A program made the position numbers and the translations under genes. 64,000 nt of DNA from CAYYJM01 sp964471755 (GTDB taxonomy: Bacteria > Planctomycetota > Planctomycetia > Gemmatales > Gemmataceae), in NCBI GenBank assembly GCA_964471755.1, contig CAYYJM010000001.1, positions 1 through 64,000 on the forward strand, read 5' to 3'. Of the stretch, positions 1 to 8,170 are shown piece after piece (positions within the stretch are counted from its first letter, which is position 1; every line of letters begins with the position of its first letter). The notes beneath the pieces were generated by a model. The model made no database searches. It worked only from the letters and a program-made list of their open reading frames with translations, and was not told the DNA's origin.

Positions 1-863
1 GGCTGCTGGTCATCGCGGACGACTTCGGCATCGGCCCGGAAACCTCGCGCGGCATCCTCGACCTCGCCCGACGGGGCCGACTGACGGGAACCGTTCTGCT
101 CGTCAACAGTCCGCACGCCGCCGAGGCAGTCGCTCAGTGGCGGGCGGCCGGGCAACCGCTCGAACTCGGCTGGCATCCGAACCTGACCCTCGATTATCCC
201 GTGGCTCCGCTTCGTCAGGTGCCCAGTCTCGTCAACGAAGCGGGCAGTTTCTTCCCGCTCAGCGCCTTTCTAACTCGCCTGTTTCTCGGCCTGCTCCGAC
301 CGGACGACCTCGAACGCGAGCTGCGAGCCCAGTGGCATCGGTTCATCACCCTGGTCGGCCATCCGCCGCGCCTCGTCGCGTCGCACCAGCACGTCGCCCT
401 GTTTCCGCCCATCGGCCGACTGCTGATGCGCGTCCTCCAGACCGTCTCGCCCTTGCCGTACCTGCGGAACGTCGTCGCACCGTGGAGCCTGCGTGCGCTC
501 CTGTCGCCGAAGCGGTTCCTCTTGAACCTGCTGGGACGCCGGAGTATGACTCAGGCGCGACGGCACGGCTTCCCCGGAGCCGGGCGTCTGCTGGGTGTCA
601 CCTCCGGTCAGACCGCGCGCGATGCGGACTTCTTCCTGCGCGAGGTACGGCTGGCCTCGGAACGATGCGTCGAGTTGATGTGCCATCCCGGCCATCTGGA
701 CGCGACGCTGACGGGTCGAGATGACTGGCACGAACAGCGACCGCGGGAACTGGAGTTGCTGGCCAGCGAGCGATTCGTCACGGGCTGCCACGAGGCGGGG
801 TTCGTCCTCGCCAGGCCCGGCGAATGGCTCCTGCCTCAGGAGAGCGGCCGGAATGCCGCTTGA
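1..863 (+). CDS. hpnK: ChbG/HpnK-like carbohydrate deacetylase (5' truncated)
   Basis: The reading frame enters the window open from base 3 and ends at 863, so the first residues are missing. The visible protein begins LLVIADDFGIGPETSRGI; the ADDFG segment near the N-terminus and the later GWHPNLTLD segment are the metal-binding Asp and His motifs of the YdjC/ChbG/HpnK deacetylase family, which removes N-acetyl groups from sugars. In hopanoid makers HpnK is thought to act on the side-chain sugar; that assignment here is inference. The length left (about 287 residues) fits the family. The next gene, a GT2 glycosyltransferase, overlaps its 3' end, so the two are probably co-transcribed. It could equally deacetylate another lipid-linked sugar. 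Confidence 0.8.
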   Translation, partial: LLVIADDFGIGPETSRGILDLARRGRLTGTVLLVNSPHAAEAVAQWRAAGQPLELGWHPNLTLDYPVAPLRQVPSLVNEAGSFFPLSAFLTRLFLGLLRPDDLERELRAQWHRFITLVGHPPRLVASHQHVALFPPIGRLLMRVLQTVSPLPYLRNVVAPWSLRALLSPKRFLLNLLGRRSMTQARRHGFPGAGRLLGVTSGQTARDADFFLREVRLASERCVELMCHPGHLDATLTGRDDWHEQRPRELELLASERFVTGCHEAGFVLARPGEWLLPQESGRNAA

Positions 864-1839
864 AATCATGGCCGATTCCGGACCCCGCGTGACGATCGTC
901 TGCCCTGCCTTCGAGGAAGCCGACGGCCTCCCCTTCTTTCATAGCGCACTGGCCCAGGTGCTGGACGGACTCGACCACCTGTTCACCTTCGAGATTCTCT
1001 ACGTCGATGACGGCTCGCGCGATGGCACCCTCGACGTACTGCGCGACCTGGCCCGGCGCGATCCGCGCGTCCGTTATCTGTCCCTGAGCCGAAACTTCGG
1101 CAAGGAAGCCGCTCTGCTCGCCGGCCTCCAGGAGGCGACCGGCGAGGCGGTCATCTCTCTCGACGCCGATCTTCAGCATCCGCCGGAGTTGCTGCCGCAG
1201 TTCCTGGAACACTGGCGCGAGGGCTACGATGTCGTCGTCGGCCAGCGTGAGGACGATCCGGTCGGCTGCTTCAAGGGCTGGACCTCGCGGCTGTTCTATC
1301 GCGTGTTCAACGCCCTGAGCCCGACGCCGCTGCCGGTCGCGACGAGCGATTTTCAGCTGCTCTCGCGCAAGGCGGTCGATGCCCTGCTCCGCTGCCGCGA
1401 GGCTCACCGGCTGACGCGCGGCCTGGTCGGCTGGCTCGGCTTCCCTGCCGTTCGTGTTCCGTTCCGTCCGGCTCCGCGCAGCCACGGAACGACGAAGTAT
1501 TCGTCCGAGCGGCTCCTCGGCCTGGCCGCTGACGCTCTGCTGTCATTCTCGCGCTGGCCGTTGCGGCTCGCCCTCGGTCTGGGCGGCCTGCTGCTCCTGG
1601 CCGGGCCGCTCCTCCTGCTCGGCGGGACGGTCCATCAGTTCCTGGCGGGCGGGACGCCCTGGCTGCTGCTGATCCTTTTGGGGACGATGACCCTGCTCAA
1701 CGGCTGCGTCCTGCTGGCGGTCGGTCTGCTCGGCGAGTACGTCGGTCGGATCTACGAGCAGGTCAAGGGTCGGCCGCTCTACCTGTTCAAGGAGACGTCG
1801 GAAGATCCCGTGCCGGCCCTGGAGGTCGTGCGGCGATGA
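853..1839 (+). CDS. GT2 polyprenyl-phosphate glycosyltransferase, DPM1/GtrB type
   Basis: A 328-residue family 2 glycosyltransferase. The N-terminal half holds the GT-A fold with VTIVCPAFEEADGL near residue 10, YVDDGSRDGT near 50 and SLDADLQHPPE near 95, the last being the metal-binding DAD motif. Two hydrophobic segments near residues 235-260 and 270-295 give the C-terminal membrane anchor seen in DPM1/GtrB/ArnC-like enzymes, which load a sugar onto a polyprenyl phosphate at the cytoplasmic face. The ATG at 853 is chosen because AGGAG lies about 10 bases upstream; ATG 868 is an alternative. It overlaps the deacetylase gene by 11 bases and the next gene by an ATGA junction, so the three genes look like one lipid-linked sugar operon. 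Confidence 0.88.
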   Translation: MPLEIMADSGPRVTIVCPAFEEADGLPFFHSALAQVLDGLDHLFTFEILYVDDGSRDGTLDVLRDLARRDPRVRYLSLSRNFGKEAALLAGLQEATGEAVISLDADLQHPPELLPQFLEHWREGYDVVVGQREDDPVGCFKGWTSRLFYRVFNALSPTPLPVATSDFQLLSRKAVDALLRCREAHRLTRGLVGWLGFPAVRVPFRPAPRSHGTTKYSSERLLGLAADALLSFSRWPLRLALGLGGLLLLAGPLLLLGGTVHQFLAGGTPWLLLILLGTMTLLNGCVLLAVGLLGEYVGRIYEQVKGRPLYLFKETSEDPVPALEVVRR

Positions 1840-3320
1840 CACGACCACGCACCCGGATCCAGACGGCGGCCCTGGTCGGCCTGCTCGTTCTGGTCGTCGG
1901 TTTCGGCATCGCGGTCGTTCATCGCACCGCCTGCCTGAAGCGGAAGACGGGCGACCTGGACGTCTACCTGCGGGCCGGTTGGGCGGTGCGGGCCGGCGTC
2001 AATCCCTACGATGTCGTCTGCGACAATCACTGGCACTACAGTTATCCGCCGCCGTACGCCCTGCTCCTGGCACCACTGGCCGACCCGCCGGTGCGCGATG
2101 CGGCGACGACGGCGGCGCGAATGCTGGGTTCGCTCACCTCACCTGCCGCGGGCCCGCTCCAGGCGGCGGTGAGCGTCGCCGTCTGCGAGAACCCCCTGCC
2201 GCCGGATGTGGGCTGGTGCGTGCCCTTTGTCATCTCGGCCGGTCTCTACTACGTTCTCGGCGTGCTGGCCTGTTTCGCGGGGGTCCACATCCTCGCCCTG
2301 GCCCTGGAACGCGGCAAGCCGGTCGATGCCGAGCGCTGGTGGGCGCTGCGTCTGGCTCCGCTCTTCATCTGTCTGGTGCCGCTGGGCCAGACGCTGGTGC
2401 GCGGCCAGGTCGGAACGTTCCTGCTCCTGCTGCTCGCCGGGTTGCTCGCGGGCCTGAGTGCCGGCCGTCCTCTCCGGGCGGGCCTCTACCTGGCCGGGGC
2501 GATCGCCTTGAAGATCATCCCGGCCTATCTGCTCCTGCTGCCGATCTGGCTGCGCGGACGCCGCTGTCTGCTGGGTGTCACCGTGGGCCTGGTCGTGCTG
2601 CTGGGGCTGCTGCCGTTGACGGTCCTCGGCCCGGTGCGAACGTTCGCCTGTTATGAACGGTTGACCGAATCGACGCTCGCCCCGGCCCTGCGACTGGGCG
2701 GCGACTCGTCCCGCGCTCGCGAGTTGATCCAGACCGGAGCGACCGATACGCAGTCGTTCGGAGCGGTGCTGCACAACTGCCTGTATCCGGATCGTGCCAC
2801 CCGACCCCGCGAGGCCGAGCCGTGGACGCGCCGGGTCCACTGGGCGATCGCCGGCCTGCTTCTGCTCGTGACCATGCTGGCCGCCTGGCGTGGCGGCGTG
2901 GCCACGCCGGCACGCCGCGTGCTGCTCGGCGGAGCCCTGACGACGCTGATGCTCCTGACCAGTCCGGTCTGCCATCTGCACTATCTGATGCTGCTGATGC
3001 CGCTGTGGATGGGACTGCTCGTCGTCCACTGGGACCGGCAGGGATGGCAGGGCGAGCCGGTGTCATGGGGGCGTCACTTCGCGCACGCTGGCTTCGCCCT
3101 GGGTCTGTTGATACCGACGCTGCCGGGCATGGAATCGACGCGAGACCTGGGCCTGGCCCTGTGGCTGGCTCTGTTCGCCTGGGCCCGGGCCTGCGTCGAA
3201 CTGGGGACTCGTCCGTCGGATCACCGCGGCTTCGTCCAGGTTTCCGACCAGGCCAGGCAGCAGGTCGATGCCGCCTTGCCGAAGCGGTCTTGCAGGACCA
3301 CCTTTCCATCCGCGGCCTGA
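1836..3320 (+). CDS. GT87-like (DUF2029) integral membrane glycosyltransferase
   Basis: A 494-residue polytopic membrane protein. After a first membrane segment (about residues 10-29) comes GDLDVYLRAGWAVRAG and then NPYDVV and YPPPYALLLAPL. This matches DUF2029/GT87 polyprenyl-phosphate-dependent mannosyltransferase-like proteins, where an Asp in the first extracytoplasmic loop is catalytic. About ten further hydrophobic stretches follow. It starts in an ATGA overlap with the GT2 gene, which would supply the polyprenyl-phosphate sugar donor. The last 33 codons lie antisense to the 3' end of the convergent gene at 3221-3823, and this tail is polar and unlike the rest. The acceptor is unknown. 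Confidence 0.82.
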   Translation: MTRPRTRIQTAALVGLLVLVVGFGIAVVHRTACLKRKTGDLDVYLRAGWAVRAGVNPYDVVCDNHWHYSYPPPYALLLAPLADPPVRDAATTAARMLGSLTSPAAGPLQAAVSVAVCENPLPPDVGWCVPFVISAGLYYVLGVLACFAGVHILALALERGKPVDAERWWALRLAPLFICLVPLGQTLVRGQVGTFLLLLLAGLLAGLSAGRPLRAGLYLAGAIALKIIPAYLLLLPIWLRGRRCLLGVTVGLVVLLGLLPLTVLGPVRTFACYERLTESTLAPALRLGGDSSRARELIQTGATDTQSFGAVLHNCLYPDRATRPREAEPWTRRVHWAIAGLLLLVTMLAAWRGGVATPARRVLLGGALTTLMLLTSPVCHLHYLMLLMPLWMGLLVVHWDRQGWQGEPVSWGRHFAHAGFALGLLIPTLPGMESTRDLGLALWLALFAWARACVELGTRPSDHRGFVQVSDQARQQVDAALPKRSCRTTFPSAA

Positions 3321-3823
3321 CCATTGACCACGAGCTGGGCTTCGCGTGCCGGCAGGAACGTGCTGTAGACGCCGAGCGGCCGATTCAGCGCTCCCGGCGG
3401 CAGCGTCAGCACGAACGGTGCCATCAGGTTCCACCACGACAGCACGATCGTGCCTTCGTCGGTGACGAGTCGTTCCTCGACCGTACTCAGGCAGTGTCCT
3501 GCCCGCTCGAAGATCGCGTCGATGATCGGCAGCGAGTCGTCGCCGAACGGCTTGTGGAGCAGCGACTCCAGCGTCCGCTGAAGGAAGCGAGCGACGGCGG
3601 CGTTGTCGGCGTAGACCTTCGGAGTCTTGCCGATGAGGGGGCTTTCGAGAAACAGCGCGTGCCCCTGGCCGACCGGCGACCAGAGGACGCGCCAGTGACT
3701 GGCCCGGTGGACGAAGGTCTGTCCGCCATCGGTGGACAGGCGGAGGAAGGAGTTCTCCCCGGTCATCACCGGGTCGTGCGGATCAACAAACTGCGGTTCC
3801 GGCATGAGGACGGCCCGTTTCAA
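3221..3823 (-). CDS. Hypothetical protein, 200 residues
   Basis: I do not recognise the family. The protein is soluble-looking, with no signal peptide or membrane segment, and contains HRASHWRVLWSPVGQGHALF near residue 40 and ERLVTDEGTIVLSWWNLMAP near residue 118. Its codon use looks genuine and its middle is not antisense to any other plausible gene. The start used is a TTG at 3823 with AGGA nine bases upstream; an ATG at 3805 would give 194 residues. An extended -10 (TGCTAGAAT) lies about 30 bases upstream of the TTG. It is convergent with the GT87 gene and overlaps its end by 100 bases. It lies downstream of the virion module, but its own promoter suggests it is separate. Confidence 0.6.
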   Translation of the reverse strand: MKRAVLMPEPQFVDPHDPVMTGENSFLRLSTDGGQTFVHRASHWRVLWSPVGQGHALFLESPLIGKTPKVYADNAAVARFLQRTLESLLHKPFGDDSLPIIDAIFERAGHCLSTVEERLVTDEGTIVLSWWNLMAPFVLTLPPGALNRPLGVYSTFLPAREAQLVVNGQAADGKVVLQDRFGKAASTCCLAWSETWTKPR

Positions 3824-3854
3824 TGGAGTGAGTCCTGCGAAGCGATGCGCAGGG

Positions 3855-3863
3855 ATTCTAGCA
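3855..3863 (-). promoter_or_regulatory. Extended -10 element upstream of the 3221-3823 gene
   Basis: On the minus strand this reads TGCTAGAAT, an extended -10 box. It places a transcription start near 3848, about 25 bases before the TTG at 3823. No convincing -35 lies at the usual spacing. Confidence 0.4.
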
Positions 3864-3910
3864 GGCGGAAGGGGAGGGGCCAGTCGATTTTCGCGACGAC
3901 GCCGACCGGA

Positions 3911-4864
3911 TCATTCCGGCCGGGTGGGAACGTCGTGGGGCGTCCACTCGTCGGAGGACACCCGTGGACGCAGGCGACGAGCTGCTTCGACCGAGCCGCC
4001 CCACATGCTGGTTCTCAGCCCCTTGTGAGCGGTGCAGCACACGGCCGAGACGAGTTCGTTGGTGTCGGCCCGGAAGATGCCGCCGCCACTGTCACCCGAG
4101 GAGACGCTGAGGATCATGCGCAGCTGGCCGCTGCCGTTCTCGCGTTCGACCACCACGCCCTCTTCGCGGTTGCGGGGCTGATCGACGCCGTAGCCCTGAT
4201 GCCAGATCGCCGTGCCGGGCGGCGGATTGGCCGGGGCCAGGTTGGCGTGGGCGAGGTCGGCGATGGGTTCGTCGGTGACGAGCCAGCACAGGTCCGGCCC
4301 TGGCTGGTGAACGACGACCTGGACCGGAAAGGTCTGGCCGCCCGGCATCCGCATCGTTCCGCGCTGGCCGACACGGTTGACACAGTGAGCCGCCGTCAGC
4401 ACGTCCCACCGACCGTCGGGTCGTCGAGGGCCGATCACGGTGGCGCTGCAGCCGGCCGAGCCGAACTGAATCCGGCCGATGGCGTTGGGCGGATCGAGCT
4501 TGCCCTTGCCCTCAGGCGGAGTCGGTCGCGGTGGCGTGGGCGGATGACAGCTTTCGATGGTGATCGTCGTCCGGGCCTCGTCGAGTTGGATCTCACCATC
4601 CTTGCCCATGCGGATGACGAGAAGTTCCACCTCGTAGGTTCCTGGCGGGGCGGCGAACTCCAGCAGGTGACGGGCCGTTGTCGCACGCTGCACTCCCCGC
4701 GAAGGGCTTACACGCCAGCGCAGGCCAGCCTTCGCGGGTACGCCCCCGGCCCGGAGTTTGACCAGTTCATGCGGCTTGTAGCTGGTTTCGCCCGCGATCT
4801 GAAGAGGCGGCGCGTCGGCCAGGGCCGGTGTCGCCAGCAGGAGTAGTAACGCGATCGTCGGCAT
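3911..4864 (-). CDS. Exported trypsin-like serine protease with PKD/Ig-like N-terminal domain
   Basis: A 317-residue protein. Residues 1-16 (MPTIALLLLLATPALA) form a signal peptide. Residues 20-105 look like a beta-sandwich of the PKD/Ig kind, with GETSYKPHELVKLRA and PPGTYEVELLVIRMG. From about residue 125 an S1-type protease domain follows: LTAAHCVNRV gives the catalytic His, LCWLVTDEPIADL is a likely Asp region, and SVSSGDSGGGIF gives the nucleophilic Ser. It should act outside the cytoplasmic membrane. AAGGAG lies just before the ATG, and the gene begins only 10 bases after the tail-collar gene ends, so it is probably read through from the virion module. No phage role for such a protease is obvious. 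The triad looks complete. Confidence 0.85.
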   Translation of the reverse strand: MPTIALLLLLATPALADAPPLQIAGETSYKPHELVKLRAGGVPAKAGLRWRVSPSRGVQRATTARHLLEFAAPPGTYEVELLVIRMGKDGEIQLDEARTTITIESCHPPTPPRPTPPEGKGKLDPPNAIGRIQFGSAGCSATVIGPRRPDGRWDVLTAAHCVNRVGQRGTMRMPGGQTFPVQVVVHQPGPDLCWLVTDEPIADLAHANLAPANPPPGTAIWHQGYGVDQPRNREEGVVVERENGSGQLRMILSVSSGDSGGGIFRADTNELVSAVCCTAHKGLRTSMWGGSVEAARRLRPRVSSDEWTPHDVPTRPE

Positions 4865-4874
4865 GGATTCTCCT

Positions 4875-6254
4875 TCAGGTCTTGATCAGGTAGTTGACGG
4901 CTAACCACGGTTGCATGTTGTTGTGCGCGCTGCCGCCTCCGGTCGAGCCAGTCGCGATGGGCGTCCCCGGCGTGCCCCGGCACTGGTACGAAGAACCGCC
5001 CGCCGGGGCACCCATCGTTGCGCCGGCGTCGATGTTCGTCGAGTGGGTGTGTGCGGGAATCTCACTGGTTGTCAGCGTGTGCGTCTCCGCGCCGCCGGTC
5101 GTGCCCAGGATGCGATTGGTGAGGCCCGTTCCGGTGCCGCGACCGACCGCAGTCCGGCCCCTCAGGTCGGGCAGGGTGAACGTCGTCGAGCCGTCACCGG
5201 TTCCCCAGATGACTCCGATCGCCGTGTAGAGAGCGGCATAGGTGGTGCGCGACACGGCCGAACCGTCGCAGGCGAGCCAACCGGAGGGCGTTGCGTTGCC
5301 GCCGTAGGCGATGATCGTCCCGGCCGGCACGCCCGAGATGGCAGCTACGGCGTCATCGACGTAGTCCTTCACGGCGGCACTGGTGGGCAGGGTCGTGTCG
5401 TTGTCGTTGGCGGCGATGCCTTCACTCTCGACGATGATCGCCGAAGCGTTGAAGTCGGCAACGGCAACGTCACCGGACTCCAGATAGCCGCTCAGATCGG
5501 GAGTGCCAGTCAGGTCGCCGTAACTGCCGCTCGTGGCCACGTTCGCCAGGGGTTCGTTGACCCAGACCGTGCCGTTGTAAACGAGAGTGTCCCCGCCGGC
5601 AAGGCCGGTGAGAATCACGTCGTTCAGATTGCCGATGGCGGGGTTGACATCCAGGTCGGCGTTGACCCACTCGGTGCCGTTGAACTTCAGGTACTGCCCG
5701 GCCCCCGGTGTCGGGGCGTTCACGTCGGTGAGATCGTCCAGAGCCAGGTTCAGTCGGGTCTTGATGACATCAAAGTCGAGGTCGAGCCGAATCTGGCCGG
5801 CGACGGGTTCGGAGAGGACGAAGCCATCAGCCTGGTCAACCTCGATGATGTTGACCGTGGTGTAGGAGGGCGTGAGGTCCACTTCACGAAGGGTTAGCGG
5901 CATGCTCGGTTCTCTCAAGGCCCAGCGGTTGAGAAAGACTCGATGGAAGTTTTGACCACGAACGTGACGGACGCGCTCGACGAAGACAACACGGTATTCC
6001 TGGCCATCACCGGGAATCTCGGTGTGGGGAATGAAGATTCGCCGGGCCGGAGCTGTCGGGTAGGTATCGCGGAGATCCACGCCGAGTGGCACTTCCAACA
6101 GATGGGACCAGACGAAGGTGCGATCGCCTTCGTTGGCTTCCTGGCCAGAGCGAAAGTTTCCGCGCAGATGGCCCGTTGCTTCGCTGGTGTCCGGTGTATT
6201 GGGTGGCGTGTTGGCTCCGAGATAGATATCGAGAGTGACGTTGGGAGCGCGCAT
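4875..6254 (-). CDS. Phage tail-collar domain protein
   Basis: A 459-residue structural protein. Residues 1-125 form a domain also found in the gene just upstream, with EGDRTF, VDLRDTYP and YRVVFVERV. The middle (about 150-290) is rich in short repeats such as LNDVILTGLAGG and DLTGTPDLSGY, as in tail-fibre shafts. The C-terminal 170 residues are a clear tail-collar domain: GTIIAYGGNATPSGWLACDG, then FTLPDLRGRTAVGRG, then EIPAHTHS, ending NNMQPWLAVNYLIKT. Such domains form receptor-binding or fibre tips in phages and related particles. The start overlaps the upstream stop in TGATG, indicating translational coupling. It is the only tail-type protein in the module. Confidence 0.88.
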   Translation of the reverse strand: MRAPNVTLDIYLGANTPPNTPDTSEATGHLRGNFRSGQEANEGDRTFVWSHLLEVPLGVDLRDTYPTAPARRIFIPHTEIPGDGQEYRVVFVERVRHVRGQNFHRVFLNRWALREPSMPLTLREVDLTPSYTTVNIIEVDQADGFVLSEPVAGQIRLDLDFDVIKTRLNLALDDLTDVNAPTPGAGQYLKFNGTEWVNADLDVNPAIGNLNDVILTGLAGGDTLVYNGTVWVNEPLANVATSGSYGDLTGTPDLSGYLESGDVAVADFNASAIIVESEGIAANDNDTTLPTSAAVKDYVDDAVAAISGVPAGTIIAYGGNATPSGWLACDGSAVSRTTYAALYTAIGVIWGTGDGSTTFTLPDLRGRTAVGRGTGTGLTNRILGTTGGAETHTLTTSEIPAHTHSTNIDAGATMGAPAGGSSYQCRGTPGTPIATGSTGGGSAHNNMQPWLAVNYLIKT

Positions 6255-6742
6255 CAGAGTTCACTCGTGGGCCAGGTGGGAGCCTTGCGATCGAGATAGA
6301 CGCGCAGATAGCCGTTGGGTTGGCCGCGATTGACCAGTTCGACGAAGACGACCTGAAAGCCGGTGCCGGTCCTGTCCGGTACGTAAATCGTGTCGGCGGC
6401 CGGAGCGGCCGGATAACTGTCGCGGATATCCACCTCCGGGTCGCAGTACAGAACATGGGTGTAGCGGAAATCCTGATCGCCTTCGCTGGCCTCGCTTCCC
6501 TCGCGGAACGCGGGGATCAGGGCACACGAGACGGCGGCGACGTCCGGAGTCGCGGGCGGAACCCCGGTCGAGCGGTAGACATCGCAGGTGGTGTTGTTCG
6601 CCGGCCGGGGTGGTCGGCGAACGATGGCCCCAGCGGGTGGCCGTTGTTTCGTCGGCGGGCGTGGACCCTTCCGCGCCGGCGGTCGATCGGTGACCGTCCG
6701 CAGCAAGCGCCGGAGCAGTGCGAGCGGATTCATCCGGTGCAT
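6254..6742 (-). CDS. Small structural protein paralogous to the tail-collar protein N-terminus
   Basis: A 162-residue protein with a Pro/Arg-rich first 60 residues and a C-terminal domain of about 105 residues. That domain aligns by eye with the first 125 residues of the next gene: PPATPD against PPNTPD, ASEGDQDF against ANEGDRTF, VDIRDSYPAAP against VDLRDTYPTAP, and FQVVFVELV against YRVVFVERV. The function is unknown; position between connector and tail-collar genes suggests a virion accessory or fibre-base protein. The ATG at 6742 lies 4 bases after the connector stop and is preferred; ATG 6733 is an alternative. The stop overlaps the next start by one base. Confidence 0.7.
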   Translation of the reverse strand: MHRMNPLALLRRLLRTVTDRPPARKGPRPPTKQRPPAGAIVRRPPRPANNTTCDVYRSTGVPPATPDVAAVSCALIPAFREGSEASEGDQDFRYTHVLYCDPEVDIRDSYPAAPAADTIYVPDRTGTGFQVVFVELVNRGQPNGYLRVYLDRKAPTWPTSEL

Positions 6743-6746
6743 GGAT

Positions 6747-7541
6747 TCATCCCAGGGGGTGGAGACGGAACGGAGCCAGCAGGAAACGAACGGCCCCGGT
6801 GGGCACGTCGGGAGTGGCAGCCGGATTGTCCTTCGTCTGCCAGAAGAGGGCCGCCACCCACTGGGCGCATGCTTCCTGAACGTCGTCGGGGATGGTGGTG
6901 TAGCCGGCCGTGTAGCGAACGCGGTACGCCTGCGATCCGCCCGGCCATTCGACGGCCCGTTCGAGCCAACCGGCCTCGGCATCGATGTCGTAATCGGCCA
7001 GTTCCTCCGTATAGAGGACCAGGCCTGCCTCGCGTCCCTGAGCATCGAGGCTTCCCTGCGGAGTCGGCAATTCCGCACTCGGGTACAGGGCGAAATCGCT
7101 TTCGACGCGAGCCGACCAGCCGTTGCCGAGAGCGACGATCGCCATGACGACGGCCTGGAGTGTCGCGTAACTGGCCCAGGTGATGCTCGTATCGGTGGTC
7201 GTCGTCCCGGACGTGACGCGGATCAGTGTCAGTCCGGCGTCACCGACGGCGATCCGGGCGAGCTGCGAGCCGCCGTCGTTGCGAATGAACAGGACGGCTC
7301 GCGGCGAAGCCTGGACTCGACTGATGCTCTGAATGGGGAACTGGTCGAGCAGCAGACGCGGAGTGCAGGTGCCAGCCTGGCGTTCGTCGTGACTGGTGCT
7401 GGTGAGCGTGCGCCGGCACCAGCGCTGGACGGCCTCGCTCACGGCGCTGACGAGGACGGCGATCCGGGCGTCCTCGTCGCCAGTGAACGTGGTCTGGTTG
7501 ATCGCCTGTTTGGCGCGGGCGGCGGTGATCAGATCGGCCAT
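6747..7541 (-). CDS. Phage head-tail connector-like protein (gp6/adaptor type)
   Basis: A 264-residue protein beginning MADLITAARAKQAINQ. The N-terminal helical part, with DEDARIAVLVSAVSEAVQRW, resembles HK97 gp6/SPP1 gp15-type adaptors, which ring the portal. The C-terminal part, with YRVRYTAGYTTIPDDVQEAC and WVAALFW, is typical of the same group. The ATG at 7541 is chosen because GGAG stands 9 bases upstream and because the open frame further upstream runs into a palindrome. It lies between two small structural genes in the module. The adaptor call rests on pattern and position, not on a search. Confidence 0.75.
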   Translation of the reverse strand: MADLITAARAKQAINQTTFTGDEDARIAVLVSAVSEAVQRWCRRTLTSTSHDERQAGTCTPRLLLDQFPIQSISRVQASPRAVLFIRNDGGSQLARIAVGDAGLTLIRVTSGTTTTDTSITWASYATLQAVVMAIVALGNGWSARVESDFALYPSAELPTPQGSLDAQGREAGLVLYTEELADYDIDAEAGWLERAVEWPGGSQAYRVRYTAGYTTIPDDVQEACAQWVAALFWQTKDNPAATPDVPTGAVRFLLAPFRLHPLG

Positions 7542-7566
7542 GTGGGGTACTCCGAGAAACCAGCAA

Positions 7567-7635
7567 GCGAGCCCCCCACGAAAGTGGGGGGAGTTTGCAG
7601 GGCGGGAACTCCCCCCACTTTCGTGGGGGGCTCGC
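7567..7635. repeat. Nested palindrome, GCGAGC-ended, type 1
   Basis: A 69-base inverted repeat with GCGAGC at the outer ends and arms of about 29 bases. Each arm is itself a hairpin, CCCCCCAC-GAAA-GTGGGGGG. It fills the gap between two virion genes, only 3 bases from the stop of one of them. The same design recurs at 8091-8161, 10326-10413 and 37094-37163 with different stem sequences, so this looks like a REP-type element family. It may also act as a transcription attenuator. Confidence 0.85.
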
Positions 7636-7638
7636 CCG

Positions 7639-8067
7639 TCAGACGATCTGGTCCACACTGGCCAGGTCGTCGTCGCTTCCGGGTGCGTGGCGTGGTCGCA
7701 GGCCGAGGCCGATGACGCAGCCGAGATTCGTCGTGCCGTTGCCGATCGTCACCGACGGCTTGACGTAGCGCATCCCGGCGCTCAGTTCCTCAGCTTTCAG
7801 ATTGATGATCCACTGGAGATTGTCGTCGTCGCCGCCGGTTTCCTGGGTGATGGCCTTGCCGGTGATGTCGGTGTAGGTGCCGCCGCTCGTCGCCGACTCG
7901 GTCAGCTTGAAGTCGATGGCGGCATCGACCGCGCCCATCGCCAGGATGAAGATCGCCTCATGAAACCGGCTCATGTCAACGGCGTCGCCGACGGTCGTGG
8001 CGTTGTTCAGGTTGGCCGGGTCGATCACGCTGACGACCGCGGCACGTTCGCTCGGTTGGGATTGCAT
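7639..8067 (-). CDS. Small phage structural protein, 142 residues
   Basis: The protein contains VDMSRFHEAIFILAMGAVDA and FKLTESATSGGTYTDITGKA, then LKAEELSAGMRYVKPSVTIG. This pattern (weak beta structure, a residual-type opening, then a per-residue summed-error pattern) is seen in small uncharacterised proteins placed just after the major capsid gene in siphovirus head cassettes, so a head decoration or completion role is inferred. GGAG lies about 6 bases before the ATG. The gene is separated from the capsid gene and from the connector gene by one palindrome on each side. I could not name a family. Confidence 0.65.
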   Translation of the reverse strand: MQSQPSERAAVVSVIDPANLNNATTVGDAVDMSRFHEAIFILAMGAVDAAIDFKLTESATSGGTYTDITGKAITQETGGDDDNLQWIINLKAEELSAGMRYVKPSVTIGNGTTNLGCVIGLGLRPRHAPGSDDDLASVDQIV

Positions 8068-8090
8068 GCAGACTCCGAATGAGATGGGAT

Positions 8091-8161
8091 GGCGAGCCCC
8101 CGGCGAAAGCCGGGGGAGTCACCTGCGTGAAGACTCCCCCGGCTTTCGCCGGGGGCTCGCC
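8091..8161. repeat. Nested palindrome, GGCGAGC-ended, type 2
   Basis: A 71-base inverted repeat bounded by GGCGAGC and GCTCGCC. Each arm folds into CCCCCGGC-GAAA-GCCGGGGG. It stands between the capsid stop and the start of the next gene. It differs from the 7567-7635 copy in the stem bases but keeps pairing and the GAAA loop. Confidence 0.85.
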
Positions 8162-8170
8162 TGGGGAATG

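Noticed and set aside
2822..4846. 674-codon plus-strand open frame
   Set aside because: It is antisense to the trypsin-like protease and the 200-residue gene, which have clear motifs or better codon use.
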